A stretch of DNA of 64,000 bases from Zea mays (GCF_902167145.1 NC_050104.1:3720001-3784000); one strand, 5' to 3'. Shown: positions 20,198 to 33,200, counted from the stretch's first letter. Numbers and translations are program-made. The notes: generated from the sequence alone by a model not told the origin.

Positions 20198-23100
20198 TTA
20201 AGGGTAGAAGCGACGTAGCTATTGGATATTCCAAGCGTTGCCGTAGACCTCGCCTTGACTGTTGGCCAGCTTGTACGTCCCGGGCTTCAGAACTTTGGCG
20301 ATGACGAAAGGCCCCTCCCGGGGGGCGTGAGCTTGTGCCTCCCTCGGGCGTCTTGCCGCAGCCGAAGCACCAGGTCGCCCACCTGGAGGTCTCGGGGCCG
20401 GACCCCTCGGGCGTGGTAGCGTCGCAGGGACTGCTGGTACCGCGCCGAGTGTAGTAAGGCCTTGTCCCGAGCCTCTTCCAGCTGGTCCAGCGAGTCTTCT
20501 CGGCTAGCTTGGTTGCTTTGATCGTTGTAGGCCCTCGTCCTCGGGGAGCCGTATTCCAGGTCAGTGGGCGGGACGGCCTCGGCCCCGTAGACCAGGAAGA
20601 ACGGCGTGAAACCCGTGGCTCGACTCGGCGTTGTCCTCAGGCTCCAGACCACCGAGGGGAGTTCCTTCATCCATCGCTTGCCGAACTTGTTGAGGTCGTT
20701 GTAAATCCGAGGCTTGAGCCCTCGTAGAATCATGCCGTTGGCACGCTCTACTTGCCCATTCGACATGGGATGAGCCACGGCGGCCCAGTCCACCCGGATG
20801 TGGTGATCCTCGCAAAAATCCAAGAATTTTCTGCCGGTGAACTGGGTCCCGTTGTCGGTGATGATGGAGTTCGGGACCCCGAAGCGATGGATGATGTTGG
20901 TGAAGAACGCCACCGCCTGCTCGGACCTGATGCTGTTCAGAGGTCGGACCTCGACCCACTTGGAGAATTTGTCGATGGCGACCAGCAGGTGCGTGTAGCC
21001 CCCGGGTGCCTTCTGCAAGGGACCGACGAGGTCCAGACCCCACACAGCAAAGGGCCAGGTGATGGGTATCGTCTGCAGAGCCTGAGCGGGCAGGTGGGTC
21101 TGCTTCGCATAGAATTGGCACCCTTCGCAGGTGCGGACAATTCTAGTGGCGTCAGCCACCGCCGTTGGCCAGTAGAAGCCTTGCCGGGAAGCATTCCCGT
21201 CAAGGGCTCGAGGCGCTGCGTGATGGCCGCAAGCCCCCGAGTGTATCTCTTGCAGGAGTTCCTGACCTTCGGCGACGGAGATGCATCGTTGGAGGATGCC
21301 CGAGGGGCTGCGGTGGTAGAGCTCCTTCTCATCGCCCAGCAAGACGAACGACTTGGCGCGTCGCGCTAGCCGCCGAGCCTCGGCTCGGTCGAGGGGTAGC
21401 TCTCCTTGGCGGAGATATTGCAGGTACGGGGTCTGCCAATTTCGATCAGGCGTGGCCCCGCTCCGCTCCTCCTCGATGCGCAGCGCCTCGCCCTCGGAGG
21501 TCGAGGGTACCTCGGGCTGAACCGAGGGCGCCTCGGGCCGAGCTGAGGGTGCCTCGGGCCGTGCCGAGGGTACCTCGGGCTGGACCGAGGGCGCCTCAGG
21601 CTCGGGCGTGTCGTCAATCTTGATGGAGGGTTGATGCAGATCCCGGGAGAAGACGTCCGGGGGAACCGTTGTTCGCCCCGAGGCTATATTTGTCAGCTCG
21701 TCCGCAGTCTCGTTGTAGCGTCGAGCGATGTGGTTAAGCTCGAGCCCGTAGAACTTGTCTTCCAGGCGCCGAACCTCATCGCAGTAGGCCTCCATCTTCG
21801 GGTCGCGGCAGTGGGAGTTCTTCATGACTTGGTCGATGACGAGCTGCGAGTCACTGCGGGCATCGAGGCGTCTGACACCTAGCTCGATGGCGATCTGCAA
21901 CCCGTTGACTAGAGCCTCGTACTCAGCCACATTGTTGGACGCCGGGAAATGGAGGCGCAGCACATAGCGTAGGTGTTTCTCGAGGGGCGAGATGAAGAGC
22001 AGGCCTGCGCCGGCCCCCGTCTTCATCAACGACCCGTCGAAAAACATGGTCCAGAGCTCCGGTTGGATCGGAGCCGTCGGTAGCTGGGTGTCGACCCATT
22101 CAGCTACGAAGTCCGCCAAGACCTGGGACTTGATGGCCTTCCGAGGGACGAACGAGAGTGTCTCGCCCATGATTTCCACCGCCCACTTTGCAATCCTGCC
22201 CGAGGCCTCTCGGCATTGGATGATCTCCCCCAGGGGGAAGGATGACACCACAGTTACCGGATGAGACTCGAAGTAGTGTCGCAACTTCCGCCTCGTCAGG
22301 ATCACTGCATACAGCAGCTTCTGAACTTGTGGGTAGCGGATCTTGGTCTCGGAGAGTACCTCGCTGACGAAGTAAACTGGCCTCTGAATGGGCAATGCAT
22401 GCCCCTCTTCTTGCCTCTCGACCACAATCGCGGCGCTAACCACCTGAGTGGTCGCGGCGACGTAGACCAAGAGGGCTTCTCCATCAGCTGGAGGCACCAA
22501 GATAGGCGCCTTTGTGAGTAGCGCCTTCAGGTTCCCGAGAGCTTCCTCGGCCTCAGGGGTCCAAGCGAAACACTCGGCCTTCCTTAAGAGGCGGTACAGA
22601 GGCAGGCCTCTTTCGCCGAGGCGTGAGATGAAGCGGCTCAGGGCCGCGAGACATCCCATGACCCTCTGTACGCCTTTTAAGTCCTTGATGGGCCCCATGC
22701 TGGTGATGGCTGCGATCTTCTCCGGGTTGGCTTCGATGCCCCGCTCGGAGACGATGAACCCGAAGAGCATGCCCCGGGGCACCCCGAAGACACACTTCTC
22801 GGGATTGAGCTTGACGCCTTTCGCCTTGAGACATCGGAATGTCACTTCAAGGTCGGAGAGGAGGTCGGGAGCTTTCCTTGTCTTGACTACGATGTCATCG
22901 ACGTAGGCCTCGACCGTGCGACCGATGTGTTCGCCGAACACATGGTTCATGCACCGCTGATATGTCGCGCCCGCATTCCTCAAACCGAACGGCATGGTGA
23001 CGTAGCAGTACATGCCGAAGGGCGTGATGAAAGAAGTCGCAAGCTGGTCGGACTCTTTCATCCTGATTTGGTGATACCCTGAGTAGGCGTCGAGGAATGA

Positions 23101-23481
23101 CAGGGTTTCACACCCAGCAGTGGAATCCACGATTTGATCGATGCGAGGCAGAGGGTAGGGAACCTTCGGACATGCTTTGTTGAGACCAGTGTAGTCTACA
23201 CACATCCGCCATTTCCCCCCTTTCTTTTTCACAAGCACAGGGTTGGCAAGCCATTCGGGATGGAATACCTCTTTGATGAACCCTGCCGCCATTAGCTTGT
23301 GGATCTCCTCGCCTATCGCTCTGCGCTTCTCCTCGTCGAATTGGCGCAGAGGCTGCTTGACGGGTCGGGCTCCGGCCCGAATATCCAGCGAGTGCTCGGC
23401 GACATCCCTCGGTATGCCGGGCATGTCCGAGGGACTCCACGCGAAGACGTCGGCGTTCGCACGGAGAAAGTCGACGAGCAC
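20198..23481 (-). pseudogene. pol: Gypsy Pol (RT, RNase H, integrase), decayed at the C-terminus
   Basis: An open frame of 1064 residues (23481-20287) follows a TAG at 23490-23488 that separates it from the protease part in the same frame. RT has the core FLDAYSGYHQI and AYVDDIVVKT. An RNase H follows, then a second RNase H-like domain with FFDGS, EYEAL and SDSQLV. A linker of five 21-bp repeats (21503-21607) comes next. Integrase has an HHCC finger (HH ... CEGC), then GLDLVGP, ITDNGTQF and SNGQVERANG, the D-D-E set. Near 20318-20328 a one-base loss in a C/G run shifts the frame, which then stops at 20287. The original frame runs on to 20198 and has a further TAG at 20221-20219. Gag-pol of Tat elements is normally one polyprotein. 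Confidence 0.85.
21503..21607 (-). repeat. Five 21-bp repeats coding a Pro-rich linker in gypsy pol
   Basis: Units begin at 21503, 21524, 21545, 21566 and 21587, each starting gaggg on plus. On the coding strand they give seven-residue units such as PSVQPEV and PSARPEA. They lie between the second RNase H-like domain and integrase. The number of repeats probably varies between copies of the family. Confidence 0.85.
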
Positions 23482-23487
23482 TGCTTC

Positions 23488-24460
23488 CTATTTGGGGTCG
23501 AGCCCGGAACCGATCCGGATCTGCTTGGAGGTGTCGCCACTGGGGTCGAGAGGGACGGCCTTGACCGTCTCCACTGGCTCGAAGTTGCCGGCATGGCGCT
23601 TCACGTATGGCACCTCTTTGGAGAGGCTTTCCAGGTCGGCGATGAGGGCCTCGGCGTACTCCACGCACTCCACGTCGCATTCGAACGCGTGTTTGTACGT
23701 GGGGCCGACGGTGATGACCCCGTTGGGGCCCGGCATCTTGAGCTTCAGGTAGGTGTAGTTGGGGACGGCCATAAACTTCGCGTAGCATGGCCTCCCCAGT
23801 ACCGCGTGGTAGGTTCCTCGGAACCCGACCACCTCGAACGTCAGAGTCTCCCTTCGGAAGTTGGAGGGCGTTCCGAAGCAGACGGGAAGGTCGAGTCGTC
23901 CGAGGGGCTGGACGCGCTTCCCGGGAATGATCCCGTGGAAGGGTGCAGCGCCTGCTCGGACGGAGGACAGATCGACGCGCAGGAGTCTGAGGGTCTCGGC
24001 GTAGATGATGTTGAGGCAGCTGCCCCCGTCCATCAGGACCTTGGTGAGCCTGACGTCGCCGACGATGGGGTCGACGACGAGCGGGTATTTCCCCGGGCTC
24101 GGCACGTGGTCGGGGTGGTCAGCTTGGTCGAAGGTGATAGGCTTGTCGGACCAGTCTAGGTAGACTGGCGCCGCCACCTTCACCGAGCAGACCTCCCGGC
24201 GCTCTTGCTTGCGATGCCGAGCCGAGGCATTCGCCGCATGCCCACCGTAGATCATGAAGCAGTCGCAGACCTCGGGGAACTCTCCTGCTTGGTGATCTTC
24301 CTTCTTGTCGTCGTCGCGGGCCCTGCCACCCTCCGCGGGTGGCCCGACCCTGTGGAAGTGGCGCCGAAGCATGACGCACTCCTCAAGGGTGTGCTTGACG
24401 AGCCCCTGATGATAGGGGCACGGCTCCTTGAGCATCTTGTCGAAAAGGTTGGCACCTCCG
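23488..24460 (-). pseudogene. Gypsy Gag C-terminus and protease, split by frameshift and stop
   Basis: This frame (24435-23488, 315 residues) starts within the gag zinc-binding-like segment (CPYHQGLVKHTLEEC) and includes the retropepsin with LMDGGSCLNII, the DGG form seen in Tat elements, and later VLGRPCY. It is offset from the upstream gag frame by one base. The change lies in a C/G run at about 24457-24464, best explained as a one-base deletion. It ends at TAG 23490-23488, after which pol continues in the same frame. Confidence 0.8.
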
Positions 24461-26548
24461 GGGGCTTCCGAGGGTTCTTGTACTCGGCGGCGGCGACAAG
24501 GTCCGCGTCGGCAGCATCGCGTTTCGCTTGCGACTTCTTCTTGCCTTTCTTCTTGGCGCCGCGCGGAGCAGACGCCTCGGGAGCATCTTCCGATGGGCGG
24601 CCCTGGGGCTTCTTGTCCTTTCGGAAGATAGCCTCGACTGCCTCCTGGCCAGAGGCGAACTTGGTGGCGATGTCCATCAGCTCGCTCACCCTGGTGGGGG
24701 TCTTGCGACCCAACTTACTCACCAGGTCGCGGCAGGTGGTACCGGCAAGGAACGCGCCGATGACATCTGAGTCGGTGATGTTGGGCAGCTCGGTGCGCTG
24801 CTTCGAGAATCGCCGGATGTAGTCCCGGAGAGACTCTCCCGGCTGCTGCCGGCAGCTTCGGAGGTCCCAGGAATTCCCGGGGCGCACGTACGTGCCCTGG
24901 AAATTGTCGGCGAAGGCTTGGACCAGGTCATCCCAGTTGGAGATCTGCCTCGGAGGCAGGTGCTCCAACCAGGCGCGAGCGGTGTCGGAGAGGAACAGGG
25001 GGAGGTTGCGGATGATGAGGTTGTCGTCGTCCGTTCCACCCAGTTGGCAGGCCAGGCGGTAGTCCGCGAGCCACAGTTCCGGTCTCGTTTCCCCCGAGTA
25101 CTTTGTGATAGTAGTCGGGGGTCGGAACCGGGTCGGGAACGGCGCCCGTCGGATGGCCCCACTGAAGGCCTGCGGACCGGGTGGTTCGGGCGAGGGACTC
25201 CGATCCTCCCCGCTGTCGTAGCGTCCCCCACGCCTGGGGTGGTAACCTCGGCGCACCCTCTCGTCGAGGTGGGCCCGACGGTCGCGATGATGGTGCTCGT
25301 TGCCGAGGTGACCCGGGGCCGCAGGCGCGGTGTTGCGCGTGCGCCCGGTGTAGACCGAGGCTTCCCACATGAATCGGGAAGTCGTGACATGAGGTTCTGA
25401 GGGGTATCCCTGCCTTCGGGAGGCAGAGCTCTCGGCCCGTCGGACCGCAGCGCCTTCCAGGAGATTCTTGAGCTCTCCCTGGATTCGCCGACCCTCGGTG
25501 GTTGATGGCTCCGGCATCGCGCGGAGAAGCATCGCTGCGGCAGCCAGGTCCTGGCCGACCCCACTGGATGCGGGTGGCGGCCTGACCCTGACGTCGTTGG
25601 CGACGCGGTGCTAGAGACCCTGGGGCAGGTGACGTATTTCTCCGGCCGGGGGTTGGCCCGCCCATATCTGCCCGACGTCCCGGCGGATCGGCTCAAGCGC
25701 TCCTGCTCCCTCGTCGAGCCTGGCCTGCGCCCCGCGGACTTGCTCGAGCTGTGGGTCGTGACCCCCCGCCGGAACGGGGACCACAGCTAGCTCCCGCGGG
25801 ATGTCAGCGCGAGGCACCGGCCTAGGGAGATCACCGTCCCCTGGCATACCGAGATGGTTGCCTTCGGAGGGATCCCCTAGCTCGACGTGAAAACATTCGC
25901 GGCTTGGGCCGCAGTCCTCGTCGTCGAGGCTGCGGCTACCGTCGGAACAGTCGGAGAGGCAGTAGTCACATGCGGTCATGAAGTCTCGCATGGCACTGGG
26001 GTTGCCAAATCCAGAGAAATCCCAACAGATGCTGGGATCGTCATCTTCCTCGGACCCAGAGGGTCCGTAGGTCGAGACGTCCGCCAGCCGGTCCCAAGGC
26101 GACCGCATGCGAAACCCCAGAGGGGTTGCACTCGCCTCTTCGAGAGCGCCCGCCAAAGCAAGGTCGCTAGGCGGGTTGAGGCTGAGTCGAAATGGCATAG
26201 GATGGGAATCGGTCGGTACCTTTTGGTCGACGAGCAGCGACATAGTCACGTCAGGGACTGATTGCACCGCCGTCTCAGGTACGAGGGCGACGTCCTGCAA
26301 GCTCTCCGCGAGCGCGCTGGCGTCGTCCACTTGCTCAGGATTGGCGTGTCGCGGGGAGACGACGCTTTCCTTCGTCTCAAACGTGAGGTCGACGCCCGAC
26401 GCGCCCCCCGTTGGGGGCGCCGGGGATGTCGACTCGCTCGACAGCCGACGAGGCGCGGCCTCCCGCTTGGCCTTGGTTGCCCCGCCTCCTCCTCCTTTGT
26501 CGGGGGAGAGGACGGGGCGAGCTCGAATGTTGTTCTTCCACCACGCGG
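24461..26548 (-). pseudogene. gag: Gypsy Gag (main part), interrupted
   Basis: The open frame runs on minus from the copia-2 insertion point at 26548 to a TAG at 25613-25611, then again in the same frame from below it down to about 24460. The retrotransposon gag domain is clear at about 25110-24700 (SDTARAWLEHLPPRQISNWD, then GESLRDYIRRFSKQRTELPN). The region before it is acidic and Pro-rich without a known domain. The N-terminal 16 codons lie on the far side of copia-2 (35529-35481), and reading across the insertion with one target copy removed keeps the frame. Confidence 0.8.
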
Positions 26549-26553
26549 GGAAG

Positions 26554-27803
26554 TGAAAGGGAAATGTGCCCTTGGGCCATTTCTAAGTATTTTGGTGATT
26601 GAGTGTCAACACAAAGTGCTTAAATGTGAATTTATGCCCATGGATGAACAAAGTGCAAATCACAAGTAAAGGTATGTTTCTAAGCCTTAGTACATTGGTT
26701 TTGTGTACTAATATACTCGTCTAAGTGTTAGAAACAGGAGAAAACGAGTCAGAGAAGAGTTGGCTGTGTACAGCCAAAAGGCTGTTTCGGTCTGGGGCAC
26801 CGGACTGTCCGGTGGTGCACCGGACAGTGTCCGGTGCGCCAGGCTGCCTCGGGCGAAGAGGCCGCTCTCGGGAATTTGCCGACGGTGTACGGCTAAAATT
26901 CACCGGACTGTCCGGTGTGCACCGGACTGTCCGGTGAGCCAACGGTCGGTCGGGCCAACGGTCGGCCGCGCGATCTGCGCAGGGCACGTGGCCGAGCCAA
27001 CGGTCGGAAGGGGGCACCGGACTGTCCGGTGCGCCAGTGGCTCCCAGATCTCCAACGGTCGGCAACGGTCGGCTGCGCCGTTTTTGGAAATAAATCGGGC
27101 ACTAGACAGTGTCCGGTGTGCACCGGACTGTCCGGTGCGCCCGAAGACAGAAGGCAAGGATGGCCTTCCAGATTTGTTCTCAACGGCTCCTAGCTGCCTT
27201 GGGGCTATAAAAGGGACCCCTAGGCGCATGGAGGAGCACACACAAAGCATTCCTACAACATTCCTGAGCACCAAGACATCGATCTCGCGCATTCGTTTCA
27301 TTGTGATAGCATATAGAGCTCTTGTGGAGTTGTGAACTCTTTGAGTTGTGTTGCGAGCTCTTGTTGCTACTTGTGTGCGTGTTGTTGCTCTGATTTTGAG
27401 TCTTGTGTGCGTTGCTAGTTCCTCCCTTACTCCATATTTCTTTGTGAATCTCAAGTGTAAGGGCGAGAGGCTCCAAGTTGTGGAGATTCCTCGCAAACGG
27501 GATATTGAAAGGTAAAGCAAAACACCATGGTATTCAAGTTGGTCTTTGGACCGCTTGAGAGGGGTTGATTGCAACCCTCGTCCGTTGGGACGCCACAACG
27601 TAGAGTAGGCAAGCGTTGGTCTTGGCCGAACCACGGGATAAACCATTGTGTCATCTCTGTGTGTGATCTCTTGTGGTATTGCGTTGTTGAGACTCCTTTA
27701 TAGTCACTTGGAAATTATTGTGCTAACACTTAACAAGTTTTTGTGGCTATAAGTTTAAGTTTCACAGGATCACCTATTCACCCCCCCCCTCTAGGTGCTC
27801 TCA
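26554..27803 (+). repeat. Copia-2 5' LTR
   Basis: Palindromes of the CCGGACTGTCCGG type occur at 26798-27140, followed by the TATA box (tataaaag, 27206-27213). The LTR ends with a C run and tctaggtgctctca. The C run is three bases longer here than in the 3' LTR. Confidence 0.92.
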
Positions 27804-27818
27804 ATTGGTATCAGAGCC
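27804..27818 (+). other. Copia-2 primer-binding site
   Basis: attggtatcagagcc follows the LTR directly and matches the initiator methionine tRNA priming site, as in copia-1. Confidence 0.85.
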
Positions 27819-27853
27819 GTTCTCTTCAAGAAAGGGACTAACCGCCCGAAGAG

Positions 27854-30232
27854 ATGGATCCTAAGGGGAAGGGAATCGTGATCAACGATAAGGAGAAGGA
27901 GTCCTTCGTCAACGAGCCCAAAGATGACAAGCCTACCGACTCCGGCTCGGGCCATAGACGGAAGGAAGGGAAGAAGAAGAAGACAAGGCGCATCAAGGAG
28001 ATCGTCTACTACGACGACAGCGACGAATCTTCCTCTTCCCAAAAGGACAACAACGACAACGACTATGACAAACAAAAGACGGTTAACTCAAACTTTTCTT
28101 TTGATTATTCGCGCATTCCGCATAGCTCAAATGCTCATCTGCTCCCCATTCCACTTGGCAAGCCTCCTCACTTTGATGGAGAGGACTACGGATTTTGGAG
28201 TCACAAAATGCGTACTCACCTATTTTCTCTCCATCCAAGCATTTGGGAGATTGTGGAAAGTGGAATGAAATTTGATAGCTCGGATAGCCCTTCGTTTATT
28301 AATGAACAGATCCATAAAAATGCACAAGCTACTACTGTGTTGCTAGCCTCTTTGTGCAGGGATGAGTATCACAAGGTGAGCGGCTTGGACAATGCAAAGC
28401 AGATTTGGGACACCCTCAAGATCTCTCATGAGGGGAATGACGTCACCTTACTCACCAAGATGGAGTTGGTGGAGGGCGAGCTCGGACGATTCGCGATGAT
28501 AAGGGGCGAGGAGCCGACGCAAACATACAACCGGCTCAAGATCCTTATCAACAAAATAAGGAGCTACGGAAGCACGCGATGGACGGATCACGACGTCGTC
28601 CGCCTAATGCTAAGGTCATTTACCGTTCTTGATCCTCACTTGGTAAACAATATTCGTGAAAATCCTAGATACATCAAGATGTCGCCCGAAGAAATTCTTG
28701 GAAAATTTGTAAGCGGGCGAATGATGATCAAGGAGGCGAGGTACGTGGACGACGCGTTGAATGGCCCAATCCATGAGCCTCAACCCATTGCTCTCAAGGC
28801 AACAAGGAGCAAGGAGGCGCTACCCAGCAAGGTGGCGCAAATTGAGGTGGTCGGTCTTAATGATGAAGAGATGGCCCTCATCATCAAAACATTCAAGACG
28901 GCACTAAAGGGTCGCAAGGGACAGCCAAGCAAGACTAAGACCAAGGGAAAGCGATCATGCTTCAAATGCGGTAAGCTTGGTCATTTTATTGCTAACTGTC
29001 CCGACAATGATAGTGACCAGGAACACGGGAGCAAGAGGGAAAAGAAGAAGCATTACAAGAAGGCCAAGGGCGAGGCACATATCGGAAAAGAGTGGGATTC
29101 GGATTGCTCCTCCTCCGACTCCGAAAATGAAGGACTCGCCGCCACTGCCTTCAACAAGTCATCCCTCTTCCCCAACGAGCGTCACACATGCCTTATGGCA
29201 AGGGAGAAGAAGGTAAGTAATCAAAACAATGTCACTTATGCTTCCTCTAGTGATGATGATGACATAGACTATTCATGCTTATTCAAGGGCTTAGATAGAT
29301 CTAAGATAGATAAGATAAATGAACTCATTGATGCATTAAATGAGAAGGATAAACTCTTAGAGAAACAAGAGGATTTATTGTATGAAGAGCATGATAAATT
29401 TGTAGAAGCTCAAAAATCTTATGCTTTAGAAGTTAAAAGAAATGAAGTGCTTTCTAGTGAACTATCTTCTTGTCATGAAACCATTGCTACTTTAAAGAGT
29501 GTTAATGATGACTTAAATGTTAAACTAGAAGTAGCTAGTAAATCTAATTCTTGTGTAGAACATGTTGAGATTTGCACTAGGTGTAAAGATTTCGATGTTG
29601 ATGCTTGTAGTGATCATTTAGTTTCAATTTCCAAATTAACTGAGGAATTGGCTAGTCTTAATGCCCAACTTAAGACTAGCAAGAATGAATTTGAAAAACT
29701 AAAATTTGCAATGGATGCCTACACGATCGGTAGACACCCCTCAATTAAGGATGGACTTGGCTTCAAGAGGGAAGCCAAGAACTTAACAAGCCATAAGGCT
29801 CCCATTCCCGCTAAGGAGAAAGGGAAGGCCCCTATAGCTACTAGTGCTAAAAAGAACCATGCCTTTTTGTATCATGATAGGAGACAAACTAGAAATGCTT
29901 ATAGGAGTTATAATGCGTACGATGATTTTTCTCATGCTATGTTTGCTTCTAGTTCTTCATATGTGCATGATAGAAATATTGGTAGAAAGGATGTTGTTTA
30001 TAATATGCCTAGGAGAAATGTTGTTAATATTCCTAAGAAAGTCAATGAGCCTTCTACAATATATCATGCTTTGAATGCTTCCTTTGCAATTTGTAGAAAG
30101 GACAGAAAGGTAATTGCTAGGAAGTTAGGGGCAAAATGCAAGGGTGATAAAACTTGCATTTGGGTCCCTAAGGAAATTGTGACTAACCTCGTAGGACCCA
30201 ACATGAGTTGGGTACCTAAAACCCAAGCCTAA
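27854..30232 (+). CDS. gag: Copia-2 Gag polyprotein
   Basis: 792 residues with a clear ATG (MDPKGKG). The Lys/Ser-rich N-terminus is followed by the copia gag domain (roughly residues 95-280) and a single CCHC knuckle, [14 protein letters not shown]. The C-terminal extension has coiled-coil-like stretches ([20 protein letters not shown]). It is shorter than copia-1 Gag by about 105 residues, mainly in the extension. The frame is intact. The last eight or so codons overlap an open +1 frame leading to pol. Confidence 0.93.
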   Translation: MDPKGKGIVINDKEKESFVNEPKDDKPTDSGSGHRRKEGKKKKTRRIKEIVYYDDSDESSSSQKDNNDNDYDKQKTVNSNFSFDYSRIPHSSNAHLLPIPLGKPPHFDGEDYGFWSHKMRTHLFSLHPSIWEIVESGMKFDSSDSPSFINEQIHKNAQATTVLLASLCRDEYHKVSGLDNAKQIWDTLKISHEGNDVTLLTKMELVEGELGRFAMIRGEEPTQTYNRLKILINKIRSYGSTRWTDHDVVRLMLRSFTVLDPHLVNNIRENPRYIKMSPEEILGKFVSGRMMIKEARYVDDALNGPIHEPQPIALKATRSKEALPSKVAQIEVVGLNDEEMALIIKTFKTALKGRKGQPSKTKTKGKRSCFKCGKLGHFIANCPDNDSDQEHGSKREKKKHYKKAKGEAHIGKEWDSDCSSSDSENEGLAATAFNKSSLFPNERHTCLMAREKKVSNQNNVTYASSSDDDDIDYSCLFKGLDRSKIDKINELIDALNEKDKLLEKQEDLLYEEHDKFVEAQKSYALEVKRNEVLSSELSSCHETIATLKSVNDDLNVKLEVASKSNSCVEHVEICTRCKDFDVDACSDHLVSISKLTEELASLNAQLKTSKNEFEKLKFAMDAYTIGRHPSIKDGLGFKREAKNLTSHKAPIPAKEKGKAPIATSAKKNHAFLYHDRRQTRNAYRSYNAYDDFSHAMFASSSSYVHDRNIGRKDVVYNMPRRNVVNIPKKVNEPSTIYHALNASFAICRKDRKVIARKLGAKCKGDKTCIWVPKEIVTNLVGPNMSWVPKTQA

Positions 30233-30245
30233 ATTTGCCTTGCAG

Positions 30246-33200
30246 GTTTATGCATCCGGGGGTTCAAGCTGGATTATTGACAGCGGATGCACAAACCATA
30301 TGACGGAGGAGAAGAAGATGTTCACCTCCTACGTCAAGAATAAGGATTCCCAAGATTCAATTATTTTCGGTGATGGGAATCAAGGCAAGGTAAAAGGGTT
30401 AGGTAAAATTGCAATCTCAAATGAGCACTCAATTTCTAATGTGTTCTTAGTTGAGTCTCTAGGATATAATTTACTATCTGTTAGTCAATTATGCAATATG
30501 GGATATAACTGTCTATTTACAAATGTAGATGTGTCTGTTTTTAGAAGAAGTGATGGTTCACTAGCTTTTAAGGGTGTATTAGACGGCAAACTCTATTTAG
30601 TTGATTTTGCAAAAGAAGAGGCCGGTCTAGATGCATGCTTAATAGCTAAGACTAGCATGGGCTGGTTGTGGCATCGCCGCTTAGCACATGTGGGGATGAA
30701 GAACCTTCACAAGCTTCTAAAGGGAGAACACGTGATAGGTTTGACTAACGTGCAATTCGAAAAAGATAGACCTTGTGCAGCTTGTCAAGCAGGTAAACAA
30801 GTGGGAGGAGCGCATCACAGCAAGAATGTGATGACCACTTCAAGACCCCTGGAGCTGCTGCATATGGACCTCTTCGGACCCGTCGCCTATCTGAGCATAG
30901 GAGGGAGTAAGTATGGTCTAGTTATTGTTGATGACTTTTCCCGCTTCACTTGGGTGTTCTTTTTGCAGGATAAGTCTGAAACCCAAGGGACCCTCAAGCG
31001 CTTCCTCAGGAGAGCTCAAAATGAGTTTGAGCTCAAGGTTAAGAAGATAAGGAGCGACAACGGGTCCGAGTTCAAGAACCTTCAAGTGGAGGAGTTCCTT
31101 GAGGAGGAAGGGATCAAGCACGAGTTCTCCGCTCCTTACACACCACAGCAAAATGGTGTGGTAGAGAGGAAGAACAGGACGCTAATCGACATGGCAAGGA
31201 CAATGCTAGGAGAGTTCAAGACCCCCGAGTGCTTTTGGACGGAAGCCGTGAATACGGCTTGCCACGCCATCAACAGGGTCTACCTTCATCGCCTCCTCAA
31301 GAAGACGTCGTATGAGCTACTAACCGGTAACAAACCCAATGTATCTTACTTTCGTGTATTTGGGAGCAAGTGCTACATTCTAGTGAAGAAAGGTAGAAAT
31401 TCTAAGTTTGCTCCCAAAGCTGTAGAAGGGTTTTTGTTAGGTTATGACTCAAATACAAAGGCGTATAGAGTCTTCAACAAATCATCGGGTTTGGTTGAAG
31501 TCTCTAGCGACGTTGTATTTGATGAGACTAATGGCTCTCCAAGAGAGCAAGTTGTTAATCTTGATGATGTAGATGAAGAAGATGTTCCAACGGCCGCTAT
31601 GCGCACCATGGCGATTGGTGATGTGCGACCACAGGAACACTTGGAGCAAGATCAACCTTCTTCCTCAACTATGGTGCATCCCCCAACTCAAGACGATGAA
31701 CAGGTTCATCAACAAGAGGCGTGTGATCAAGGGGGAGCACAAGATGACCATGTGATGGAGGAAGAAGCGGAACCGGCACCTCCAACCCAAGTTCGAGCGA
31801 TGATTCAAAGGGATCATCCCATCGACCAAATTCTGGGTGACATTAGCAAGGGAGTAACTACTCGGTCTCGATTAGTTAATTTTTGTGAAAATTACTCTTT
31901 TGTCTCTTCTATTGAGCCTTTCAGGGTAGAAGATGCCTTGCTAGATCCGGACTGGGTGTTGGCCATGCAAGAGGAGCTCAACAACTTCAAGAGAAATGAA
32001 GTTTGGACGCTGGTGCCTCGTCCAAAGCAGAATGTTGTGGGAACCAAGTGGGTGTTCCGCAACAAACAAGACGAGCACGGAGTGGTGACAAGGAACAAGG
32101 CTCGACTTGTGGCAAAAGGTTATGCCCAAGTCGCAGGTTTGGACTTTGAGGAGACTTTTGCTCCTGTGGCTAGGCTAGAGTCAATTCGTATCTTGCTAGC
32201 ATATGCCGCTCACCATTCTTTCAGGTTGTACCAAATGGATGTGAAGAGCGCTTTCCTCAACGGGCCAATCAAGGAGGAGGTGTACGTGGAGCAACCCCCT
32301 GACTTCGAGGATGAACGGTACCCTGACCACGTGTGTAAGCTCTCTAAGGCGCTCTATGGACTTAAGCAAGCCCCAAGAGCATGGTATGAATGCCTTAGAG
32401 ATTTCTTAATTGCTAATGCTTTCAAGGTTGGGAAAGCCGATCCAACTCTTTTCACTAAGACATGTGATGGTGATTTGTTTGTGTGCCAAATTTATGTCGA
32501 TGACATAATATTTGGTTCTACTAATAAAAAGTCTTGTGAAGAGTTTAGCAGGGTGATGACGCAGAAATTCGAGATGTCGATGATGGGCGAGTTGAACTAC
32601 TTCCTTGGGTTCCAAGTGAAGCAACTCAAGGATGGCACTTTCATCTCCCAAACAAAGTACACGCAAGATCTGCTAAAGCGGTTTGGGATGAAGGACGCCA
32701 AGCCCGCAAAGACTCCGATGGGAACCGACGGACACACCGACCTCAACAAAGGAGGTAAGTCCGTTGATCAAAGAGCATACCGGTCAATGATAGGGTCTTT
32801 ACTTTATTTATGTGCTAGTAGACCGGATATTATGCTTAGCGTATGCATGTGTGCTAGATTTCAATCTGATCCTAAGGAGTGTCACTTAGTGGCAGTGAAG
32901 CGAATCCTTAGATATTTAGTTGCTACGCCTTGCTTCGGGCTCTGGTATCCAAAGGGGTCTACCTTTGACTTGATTGGATATTCAGATTCCGACTATGCTG
33001 GATGTAAGGTCGATAGGAAGAGTACATCGGGGACGTGCCAATTCTTAGGAAGATCCCTGGTGTCATGGAACTCTAAGAAACAAACCTCCGTTGCCCTATC
33101 CACCGCTGAGGCCGAGTATGTTGCCGCAGGACAGTGTTGCGCGAAACTACTTTGGATGAGGCAAACCCTCAGGGACTTTGGCTACAATCTGAGCAAAGTC

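Noticed and set aside
23488..23490. TAG between gypsy protease and pol as a programmed readthrough stop
   Set aside because: The context (tag gaa) is not a known readthrough signal, other TAG stops occur in the same frame and Tat polyproteins are usually continuous.
30918..31151. Minus-strand frames inside copia pol genes
   Set aside because: They overlap conserved catalytic domains on plus and are mirrored in the sister elements.
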